Source: a virus. Taken from it: DNA of 24,649 bases. Shown piece after piece: positions 11,516-17,544 of this stretch. The notes under the pieces were generated by a model, which saw only the letters and a list, made by a program, of their open reading frames with translations, was not told the origin of the DNA and made no database searches. The DNA is taken from IMG/VR virus record IMGVR_UViG_3300045945_000202, positions 1 through 24,649 of that record, one strand, 5' to 3'. Both the position numbers and the translations under genes were made by a program. How positions within the stretch are numbered: position 1 is the first letter of the stretch; each line of letters starts with the position of its first letter.

Positions 11516-12110
11516 GTCGTCTCAGGGCCCCAAGCAGAGCACGCTCGACGCCGCCCTGCGCTGGCTGTTCCGCGCCGAGGGCGGCTTCGTCAACAACCCC
11601 AAGGACCCCGGCGGAGCGACGAACCTTGGGATGTCTCTTCGCGCGGTGTCGCGCCTCGACGCCGACGGCCACCTGGCGCCGCACCTCCGCGAGCTGCTCG
11701 ACGTCGACGACGACGGCGACATCGACGTCGAGGACGTGAAGCAGTGGACGCCGGAGATCGCGACCGAGTTCTACCGGCGGTTCTACTGGGACGCCGCGCG
11801 CTGCGACGAGCTCCCGTGGCCCCTCTCGCTGGCTGTCTTCGACTCCTGCGTCCTGGAGGGGAAGGTGGTCGCCGTCCATCACCTGCAGCAGGCGATAGGA
11901 CTGGCCGGGCCACAGCTCGACGGGATCCTCGGCCCGAAGACTCTGCAGACGGCTGCGCTCGTCATGTCGGCCGTGCCCGATCACACGCTTCGAGAGCTGA
12001 TCGTGCTCCGCCTTGAGCGTCTCTCGGGACTGCACAACGCACCGACGTTCTTCCGCGGCTGGGCGGCGCGAATGCTGGACCTGTACGTCGAGGTCCTAAA
12101 GGAGGCGTGA
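11514..12110 (+). CDS. GH108-type endolysin with peptidoglycan-binding C-terminus
   Basis: This is a 198-residue protein. I chose the TTG at 11514. It is the only start near the expected N-terminus, and GAAAGGAG lies 10 bases upstream. The lysozyme-like motif AEGGFVNNPKDPGGATNLGM (about 21-40) matches the GH108 E-G-G-Y pattern, with E22 as the catalytic acid that cleaves the glycan backbone. Residues 63-74 (DVDDDGDIDVED) fit an EF-hand calcium loop exactly. YRRFYWDAARCDELP continues the GH108 core. LQQAIGLAGPQLDGILGPKT (about 145) is a peptidoglycan-binding repeat. There is no signal peptide, so it depends on a holin. It is the first gene of the lysis block and 1 base upstream of the lipoprotein gene. 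Confidence 0.88.
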   Translation: MSSQGPKQSTLDAALRWLFRAEGGFVNNPKDPGGATNLGMSLRAVSRLDADGHLAPHLRELLDVDDDGDIDVEDVKQWTPEIATEFYRRFYWDAARCDELPWPLSLAVFDSCVLEGKVVAVHHLQQAIGLAGPQLDGILGPKTLQTAALVMSAVPDHTLRELIVLRLERLSGLHNAPTFFRGWAARMLDLYVEVLKEA

Positions 12111-12111
12111 G

Positions 12112-12729
12112 ATGCAGATGCTTCGATGCGTGGGCGCCCTCGGCGCGGCCCCCGGTGTCCAACAGGGGGAAGGCGGTTCGAGCCCGCCCCCACGCTCCAC
12201 CTTCCGCGCACTCGCGGCCGCGCTTCTGGTCCTGTTGCTGGTCGGTTGCGGGAATGACCCCGCAGCGCCGACAGCAACCGCGACGCCTTCGCCGAGCCCG
12301 ACGCCGGCGCCGGTCGCGACGGAGTGCGTCATCGAGACGGTGCTGGTGACCGCGGCGATCGACGAGCCGGGCCGCCGAAACACCCCGATCCCCGCGTGGG
12401 GCCTCGGCCAGATTGCGCTGCTTACGGCGAGGCCCGTCAACCGGTTCCTCGACGTCGTGAGCCGTGACTGCCCGCACTACTCCCTGGTCACGGCCGCGCC
12501 CTGGTCGGTCCGCGGTGCCGCGTGCTTCGTGCAGGGCCCCGATCAGACGTCGGAAGTCCGGCTGAAGTGCAACCAACCGGGCGACGTGCGCGTGACCGCC
12601 ACGCTCCACGGCACCGATGACAAGGGCAACCGCATCACGAAGACGGGCAGTGCCGAGTTCCGTGTCGTCGGCGGCGAGACAGCCTCTCGTCTCTCCGCCG
12701 TTCCCTTGAAGCCTTGGAGGTCGAGATGA
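12112..12729 (+). CDS. Lipoprotein with lipobox
   Basis: This is a 205-residue ORF. The ATG at 12112 follows AAGGAGG at ideal spacing, just past the endolysin stop. The signal peptide hydrophobic core (ALAAALLVLLLVGC) ends in a lipobox LVGC with the cysteine near residue 45, and is followed by a Pro/Thr/Ser linker (TATATPSPSPTPAPV). The mature part is beta-like (VRVTATLHGTDDKGNRITKT), with four cysteines in the middle. Codons 6-29 coincide with a tRNA-like element (12128-12199), so the signal peptide N-region is unusually long and Gly/Pro-rich, and no later start can serve the signal peptide. Position suggests lysis (an outer-membrane spanin partner) or a cell-surface change. It is longer than typical Rz1 proteins. 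Confidence 0.75.
   Translation: MQMLRCVGALGAAPGVQQGEGGSSPPPRSTFRALAAALLVLLLVGCGNDPAAPTATATPSPSPTPAPVATECVIETVLVTAAIDEPGRRNTPIPAWGLGQIALLTARPVNRFLDVVSRDCPHYSLVTAAPWSVRGAACFVQGPDQTSEVRLKCNQPGDVRVTATLHGTDDKGNRITKTGSAEFRVVGGETASRLSAVPLKPWRSR
12128..12199 (+). tRNA. tRNA-like element 2 with encoded CCA
   Basis: Acceptor GCGTGGG (12128-12134) pairs perfectly with CCCACGC (12189-12195), followed by T and encoded CCA (12197-12199). The T-arm is GGCGG-TTCGAGC-CCGCC (12172-12188). The core is 37 bases. A three-pair D-stem GCC/GGC (12136-12138 with 12147-12149) closes a GG-containing loop. The anticodon arm can be drawn as CCCGG/CAGGG with one G-A mismatch around TGTCCAA, which would put UCC (Gly) in the anticodon with G instead of U at position 33. 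An alternative is a CCCCC/GGGGG stem with an 11-base loop. It lies wholly inside the 5' end of the lipoprotein ORF. Identity and function are uncertain. Confidence 0.55.
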
Positions 12730-13445
12730 GAACCCGCCGCTCCGTCGCCGTCCGACGTCGACTTCGTTCGCAGCGACGCCACAAGCGGAACCTGGCCATG
12801 CGAATGCTGACCGCCGTGCTGTCGTTGCTGCTCCTTGTGTTGCCGGCGCAGGAGGCGGAGGCCTCGCCGACGGCCGACGAGCCCGCCCTCGCGGTGAGCC
12901 TCTACACCGGGACGCTGGGAGTCGTCACGCGTGAGGAGAGGCGCGAGTACTTCACCGGGCGAGTCGGGCTGCTCGCGCCCATCCACCAGAACGTGCGCGC
13001 GATCGGCAGGTGCGACCTGACGGCGACCCAGGATGGCGGGGCCCTCGAGGATCCGAGTTCCTTCCAGGTCGTCGAATGCGCGGCGGGCCCCGAGGTGCAG
13101 CTGGGCCCGCTCGGCGTCGCCGGCGTTGCTGGCGTGACCTGGAACGCCGACGGCGACGCGACTCCGCGCGATTCGCGATTGTGGACGGTCGTGGTCCTGG
13201 GAAGCGTGGACATCGGCGATGGCGGCTACTTCCGCGTCGGGGGAGGGCACTTCGGTCCCGTCGGAGGCTGGGCGGCCGTGGCGGCCGCATCGATCCCGAT
13301 TGGCGGGAACGCGTTCACGACCGTCGACTTCGCGCTGCCCTTCGACACGAACGCCCTGCGTGAAAGGACCTGGCTGCTCAAGGTCGGCGCGAGCGTGCGC
13401 GTCAAACGCTTCGCCTTCGGGGGCAAGTCCACGGCTGGGCCTTAG
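12726..13445 (+). CDS. Exported beta-rich protein, possible outer-membrane barrel
   Basis: This is a 239-residue protein starting at ATG within ATGA, overlapping the lipoprotein stop, with GGAGG upstream. An arginine-rich N-region (about 1-25) precedes a signal peptide (LTAVLSLLLLVLPAQEAEAS). The mature part alternates hydrophobic and polar residues in strands (ALAVSLYTGTLGVVTREE, GGYFRVGGGHFGPVGGWAAV, TWLLKVGASVRVKRFAF), ending near an aromatic residue, as in small outer-membrane barrels. Ail/Lom-like or decoration barrels are known morons in phages. No family match is certain. Coupling to the lipoprotein gene suggests they act together at the envelope. Confidence 0.6.
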   Translation: MRTRRSVAVRRRLRSQRRHKRNLAMRMLTAVLSLLLLVLPAQEAEASPTADEPALAVSLYTGTLGVVTREERREYFTGRVGLLAPIHQNVRAIGRCDLTATQDGGALEDPSSFQVVECAAGPEVQLGPLGVAGVAGVTWNADGDATPRDSRLWTVVVLGSVDIGDGGYFRVGGGHFGPVGGWAAVAAASIPIGGNAFTTVDFALPFDTNALRERTWLLKVGASVRVKRFAFGGKSTAGP

Positions 13446-13448
13446 TCC

Positions 13449-13781
13449 GTGGGCCTGATCGACGTCGTGGCCGTCTGGCGTGGGAAGGCGTGGCTGAAAG
13501 CCGCGCGGAAGGGTGAGAAGGCAGAGGGTTCGATGCAATTCGTCAAGGCACTGGACGGGAACAACCGGATCATCGCGCTGGTGATCCTGTTGCTGGTGGG
13601 TGCGGTGCACGCGCTCTTCGGCGTGGACCTCCAGCAGTACGCGGACGTCGCTCTCAAGGTGATGGGCTTCGACGGGGCGTGGCTCCTGGAGCTCGGGGTG
13701 AGCGCCAAGCCGTCCGAGGTGACCTTCGCCGCCTACTCGCTGTTCGCGATCCTCAACGCCGTCCGCAAGAAGGGTCGCTGA
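13449..13781 (+). CDS. Holin-like membrane protein
   Basis: This is 110 residues from the GTG at 13449. An in-frame ATG at 13533 follows GAGGG at better spacing and would give an 83-residue protein beginning MQFVKALDGNNRI. There are two likely membrane segments: IIALVILLLVGAVHALFGV, and EVTFAAYSLFAILNAVRK near the basic C-terminus. A small protein with two spans and a basic tail next to an endolysin fits a class II-like holin, which permeabilises the inner membrane at the time of lysis. The call rests on topology and position, not on a conserved motif. The dual start resembles holin/antiholin pairs, which is inference. Confidence 0.6.
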   Translation: MGLIDVVAVWRGKAWLKAARKGEKAEGSMQFVKALDGNNRIIALVILLLVGAVHALFGVDLQQYADVALKVMGFDGAWLLELGVSAKPSEVTFAAYSLFAILNAVRKKGR

Positions 13782-13789
13782 GGGAGGCG

Positions 13790-14119
13790 ATGCCGGATCC
13801 TCGGCTTGCGCTTGACGTCGCGGTCCTGGTCTTCGGGATCGTGGGCGCGTGGTTCACGATGCGCGCCCAGCTCGGGGACGCGCGCCGGGAGGCGGCTGAA
13901 GCACGCCGCAGCGCCACCGCAGGACACAGCCGGCTCGACGATCACGAGAAGCGCCTCATCGGCCTCGAGCGCGACATGGGCTACCACTCGAAGCGGCTCG
14001 AGGAATCCCTGCTGGAGATCAAGGCGCAGCTCGTCCGTGAGTTCGGCCTTGTGAACTCGCGCCTCGACAAGCTCGCCGAGCGCGGCGTGCACTGCAGCCA
14101 CTGCCACACGGAGGAGTGA
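13790..14119 (+). CDS. Membrane-anchored coiled-coil protein (possible spanin or holin accessory)
   Basis: This is a 109-residue protein starting at ATG after GGGAGG. The N-terminus is one membrane span (LALDVAVLVFGIVGAWFTM). A long charged helix follows, with heptad-like repeats (AGHSRLDDHEKRLIGLERDM, RLEESLLEIKAQLVREF, VNSRLDKLAER), and the tail is CSHCHTEE, a possible metal-binding or disulfide end. A membrane anchor plus periplasmic coiled coil is the plan of an inner-membrane spanin (Rz). It could pair with the lipoprotein at 12112. Cytoplasmic orientation cannot be excluded. Confidence 0.6.
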   Translation: MPDPRLALDVAVLVFGIVGAWFTMRAQLGDARREAAEARRSATAGHSRLDDHEKRLIGLERDMGYHSKRLEESLLEIKAQLVREFGLVNSRLDKLAERGVHCSHCHTEE

Positions 14120-14129
14120 AAGGCTCCCG

Positions 14130-14492
14130 ATGACGCCCTGTTCGATATGCGAGACGGAAGCGCCGAGCGGGCGCGCGGACGGCTACTGTCCCGACTGCTT
14201 TGACAAGGTCCAGCGTGCGATGAACGGCGAGCTGATCCGCCGCGGTCGCGCCCCACTGTTGTCTGCGCCGGCACTCGAGCTTGCCCGGCTCGAGGAGATC
14301 GGAGCGCGCCGCCGGCCGCCGTCTATCGCCGAGCAGTTGGCAACCGTCACGTCACCCTTTCAGGTCGACGTGATCCTCGACGACTTCAAGCGCTTCGCGC
14401 GTGTGTCGGGCAGCCAACGCCAGCGCGTGATCGAGCAGCTCAGCCGAACGGCACATGTTCGGAAGTGCCAGCTTGCGGGTGTGCTGCCCTAG
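14130..14492 (+). CDS. Small zinc-ribbon protein
   Basis: This 120-residue protein starts at ATG. The N-terminus is a compact ribbon, CSICETEAPSGRADGYCPDC, followed by a helix. The rest is helical and basic (SIAEQLATVTSPFQVDVILD, SGSQRQRVIEQLSRTAHVRK). It abuts the HNH gene, which begins directly after its stop. It may assist DNA handling before packaging. The family is unknown. Confidence 0.7.
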   Translation: MTPCSICETEAPSGRADGYCPDCFDKVQRAMNGELIRRGRAPLLSAPALELARLEEIGARRRPPSIAEQLATVTSPFQVDVILDDFKRFARVSGSQRQRVIEQLSRTAHVRKCQLAGVLP

Positions 14493-14849
14493 ATGCCCGC
14501 GCGCGCCTCCCGTCCGTGCGTCGTCTGCCGCCGCCCATCGTTGCCCGGTCTGCAGACATGTGCACTTCATCCGCAACCGCCCAAGGCGTGGGGTCCGAGT
14601 GCGGGGCAGGGGCGCCGCGGCGTCTCGCCGTCGCTGCGAGCGCAGGTCCTGCGCGAGGAGCCTCGCTGTTGGCTCTGTCACGAGCGGTCCAGCTCCGAGG
14701 TCGACCACGAAAGGCCACGCTCGCAGGGCGGGACGGACGAGCGCCCCAACCTGCGCGGTGCGTGCGCGCTGTGTCACGCGAGCCGCAGCGGCCGCCAGGC
14801 GCGCGCGGCCCGGGGGGGCCTCAAATCTCTGGAGACCTTCAACCCTTGA
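14493..14849 (+). CDS. HNH endonuclease
   Basis: This 118-residue protein has its ATG right after the preceding TAG. The HNH fold is plain: CWLCHERS, then EVDHERPRSQGGTDERPNLR with the catalytic His in VDH, then ACALCHASRSGR, giving two CxxC pairs that hold the structural zinc and the central histidine that activates water. N-terminal CVVCRR and CALH may form a second zinc site. In HK97-type phages an HNH protein encoded beside the terminase genes is needed with TerL for cutting and packaging concatemers, and this position matches. Confidence 0.88.
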   Translation: MPARASRPCVVCRRPSLPGLQTCALHPQPPKAWGPSAGQGRRGVSPSLRAQVLREEPRCWLCHERSSSEVDHERPRSQGGTDERPNLRGACALCHASRSGRQARAARGGLKSLETFNP

Positions 14850-14918
14850 CCCGCGCTTGGGCCCGTTGCACGCGCGGACGGAATTGGGGGTCTCCGGATC
14901 GCGCTTTTCTGCCCGCCC

Positions 14919-14937
14919 CCGACGGCCCGCCCGTCGG
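14919..14937. other. Inverted repeat in the gap before terminase (cos/pac candidate region)
   Basis: The 100-base gap 14850-14949 between HNH and small terminase holds CCGACGG-CCCGC-CCGTCGG, a perfect 7-bp stem, after a short TTTT. Gaps just upstream of small terminase genes often contain the packaging cut site. No cohesive-end sequence can be recognised directly. Confidence 0.3.
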
Positions 14938-14949
14938 CCGCCGGCCGCG

Positions 14950-15432
14950 ATGAGAGGCCGGAAGCCGCGGCCGAACGCGGAGAAACTCGCCAAGGGCGAG
15001 ACGAGGCCTTCGCGCGTCAACTACGAGGAGCCGGAAGTTCCCGCGCCGTCCGCGGGCGCGCTCGAGCCGCCGAAGGACCTCCGGGGCGCCGGCTTCCGTC
15101 TGTGGCGCGATCACGCGAAGACGATGACTGAGTCGGGCCAGCTGCGCGCGACGGACATGCCGGCGTTCCTCGCGCACTGCAAGACAGAGGCTGACATCGA
15201 GGGCTGGGAGAAGGAGCTGAAGCTAAAGGGCCTCGATCGCGCCGACCGCCTCACGATCCAGCGGACGCTCAACCAGCTCCGCAGCCTCTCACTGCGCCAG
15301 GCCGCCGAGCTCGGCATGACGTCGGTGGCGCGCTCGCGGGTGAAGGCGGTCACGAAGCCGCCGGTCGAGAAGCCGAAGCACGAGCGTTTCTTCGGAGGCA
15401 TCCGTGGCGTCATCCCCGGCGGCCGCAAGTAG
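14950..15432 (+). CDS. terS: Terminase small subunit, P27-like
   Basis: This is a 160-residue protein from ATG 14950 (MRGRKPRPNAEKLAKGETRP), the typical basic opening of P27-family small terminases. It continues with a helical DNA-binding/oligomerisation region (AGFRLWRDHAKTMTESGQLR, DMPAFLAHCKTEADIEGWEK) and a C-terminal segment ending IRGVIPGGRK. The length fits the family (about 130-170). It recognises phage DNA and loads the large terminase. It overlaps the TerL start by 29 bases, so translation is coupled. Confidence 0.88.
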   Translation: MRGRKPRPNAEKLAKGETRPSRVNYEEPEVPAPSAGALEPPKDLRGAGFRLWRDHAKTMTESGQLRATDMPAFLAHCKTEADIEGWEKELKLKGLDRADRLTIQRTLNQLRSLSLRQAAELGMTSVARSRVKAVTKPPVEKPKHERFFGGIRGVIPGGRK

Positions 15433-17293
15433 CCGACCCACGGCGCGTCGCCGCCGCGGCCGCGGGAGGCCTGCGCCCTGGTGGGGCGAGGGCCCGCCGC
15501 CGCACGAGCGCTGGCCGGGCGTCACGATCGAGATCCGCGCGGTCTGGTCGAAGAAGCGCGAGCGCTGGGAGAGCCCCGACGGGCGCTACTACTTCGACGA
15601 GGCCGCGGCGGATAAGGCCTGCGACTTCTTCCCGACCTTCCTCAGCCACCATATCGGCGAGCACGCGGGCCAGCCTTTCGAGCTGCTCGACTATCAGCGC
15701 GCGCTGATCATCCGGCCGATCTTCGGGTGGAAACGGGCGACGACGGGGCTCCGCCGCTTCCGGTTCCTGTTCGCGTTCCTGCCGAAGGGGAACGGCAAGA
15801 GCCCGCTCGGCTCCGGGATCGGCCTGTACCTGGCGCTCTGCGACGACGAGCCAGCGGCGGAGGTCTACGCCGTCGCCGGCGACAAGGACCAGGCGAAGGT
15901 GGTCCACGAGACCGCCAAGGTGATGGTCGAGGAGTCGGCAGACCTCCTTGAGCTCTGCCAGGTCCTGCGCGACTCGATCTACTGTCCGAAAGGTCGCCAG
16001 AGCTACAAGGTCCTGTCAGCCGACGCCCCCGGCAAGCACGGGAAGCGGCCGCACGGCGTGATCCTCGACGAGCTCCACAACCAGCCGAACCGCGACCTCT
16101 TCGAGGCACTCCGGAAGTCGCTGCTCAAGCGCCGCCAGCCGCTCTTTGTGATGCTCTCCCACGCCGGCGACGACGACGAGTCGATCTGCTATGAGGAATA
16201 CGAGTACTCGAAGCGCCTGCTCAGCGGGACCGGCAGCGACGAGTCCTACCTCCCGGTGATCTTCGAGGCCGGCCCGAAGGACGACTGGACGAAACGCCGC
16301 AACTGGGAGAAGGCCAACCCCGGGTTTGGCATCACGATCAACCCAGAGATCTTCGAGGCCGAGTGCCGCGCGGCGCAGGAGGAGCCACGGAAGCGGAACG
16401 ACTTCCTCCGCTTCAACCTCAACCGCTGGGTCGGCCAGGCCGTGGCGTGGCTCCCGATCGAGTGGTGGGACGAACGCTGCGCAGCCGAGCTCCAGGATGG
16501 TCATCTGCAGCAGCTGCGCTGCGCCGCCGGCCTCGACATGGCGCAGAAGATCGACTTCGCGTCCTTCGTCATCGACTTCATCGAGTTCCTCGAGCGCGGC
16601 GGTGAAGAGATCGAGGTCGTCACCGGGGAGGAGGGCCAGGCGCGCGAGGTCGTGAGCCTCTCGCTGAACTACCGCATCTACAGCCGGGCCTGGTACTGGC
16701 TGCCCGAGGACACGCTGCGCGAGCGCGAGAAGGAGAGCGGCTTGCCGCTCACGCTGTGGCGCGAGCAGGGCCACCTGGTGGCGACGTCGGGGGGCTCGAT
16801 CGACTACGACCGGGTCTACCGCGACATCACGCAGAAGATCGCCCCGCGCTTCCCGTTGCTGAAGCAAGGGGAGATCGGCTACGACCCCGCGTTCGCTACG
16901 GACATCGCGAACCGGCTACGCGACCGCGGAGGATTCACCACGGTCGAAGTCCTCCAGAACTACAAGCACTTCTCCGAGCCGAGCCAGGTCTTCGAGGCTC
17001 TGGTGAAGAGCGGCCGCTGGCAGCACGACGGGCATCCGATCCTCCGGTGGAACGTCGAGAACGTGGCCGTCAAGCGCGACGACGCCGGGCGGATCCGGCC
17101 CGTGAAGCCGCGGCGGGCGAGCAAGCGGATCGACGGAGTCGTCGCCGCGATCATGGGCCTGAGCCGCCTGATGGTGCAGCCGGAGCGGAAGCGTTCGAGA
17201 TACGAGGACGACGATCCGCGAGTGCTCGACCTCGAGGAACTGCAACGCCGTGAGGAGGAACGGGCTCGCGGCGGCCAGGGAGCTCGGCCGTGA
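15404..17293 (+). CDS. terL: Terminase large subunit
   Basis: This 629-residue protein starts at GTG after GGAGG, inside the end of terS. The packaging ATPase domain has Walker A PKGNGKS at about 127-133 and Walker B VILDELH at about 219-225. The nuclease domain begins near 376 with AGLDMAQKIDF, where D378 is a likely metal ligand. It continues with IGYDPAFATDIANRL and ends with KRIDGVVAAIMGLSRLM, typical of the Terminase_1/HK97-like group. It cuts concatemers and pumps DNA into the prohead through the portal. A basic N-terminal extension of about 35 residues precedes the conserved part. Confidence 0.95.
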   Translation: MASSPAAASSRPTARRRRGRGRPAPWWGEGPPPHERWPGVTIEIRAVWSKKRERWESPDGRYYFDEAAADKACDFFPTFLSHHIGEHAGQPFELLDYQRALIIRPIFGWKRATTGLRRFRFLFAFLPKGNGKSPLGSGIGLYLALCDDEPAAEVYAVAGDKDQAKVVHETAKVMVEESADLLELCQVLRDSIYCPKGRQSYKVLSADAPGKHGKRPHGVILDELHNQPNRDLFEALRKSLLKRRQPLFVMLSHAGDDDESICYEEYEYSKRLLSGTGSDESYLPVIFEAGPKDDWTKRRNWEKANPGFGITINPEIFEAECRAAQEEPRKRNDFLRFNLNRWVGQAVAWLPIEWWDERCAAELQDGHLQQLRCAAGLDMAQKIDFASFVIDFIEFLERGGEEIEVVTGEEGQAREVVSLSLNYRIYSRAWYWLPEDTLREREKESGLPLTLWREQGHLVATSGGSIDYDRVYRDITQKIAPRFPLLKQGEIGYDPAFATDIANRLRDRGGFTTVEVLQNYKHFSEPSQVFEALVKSGRWQHDGHPILRWNVENVAVKRDDAGRIRPVKPRRASKRIDGVVAAIMGLSRLMVQPERKRSRYEDDDPRVLDLEELQRREEERARGGQGARP

Positions 17294-17544
17294 GGCGGCG
17301 ACTCGCCGACGCGTTCGGGCGCCTGGCTGAGCTGGTCGGCGCCGCTGCGCGCCTCGTCGTGACCGCGATCGTCGACCTCGTCGGCCTTGCCGGCTTCGGC
17401 GCGACGGTCGCTGGCGTGCTCGAGCTCTGGGGCCGCGGCTGGGCTTTGCTCGTTGCCGGTGTGCTGTTGCTCGTCGCCTATGCGATGGCGGAGTTCGTGC
17501 TGCCGCTCCGCCTCAGGCGGCGGCCAAAGCGGTCGGAGGGCTGA
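17290..17544 (+). CDS. Small two-span membrane protein
   Basis: This 84-residue protein starts at GTG overlapping the terL stop and ends one base into the portal ATG. Hydrophobic segments are LVVTAIVDLVGLAGFGATVA and GWALLVAGVLLLVAYAMAEF, followed by a basic tail (RLRRRPKRSEG). Small membrane proteins between TerL and portal occur in several phages without known function. Confidence 0.65.
   Translation: MRRRLADAFGRLAELVGAAARLVVTAIVDLVGLAGFGATVAGVLELWGRGWALLVAGVLLLVAYAMAEFVLPLRLRRRPKRSEG

Noticed and set aside
13500-13545. GGGTTCGATGC looked like a third tRNA T-loop
   Set aside because: The flanking bases cannot form a T-stem and no acceptor stem is found.
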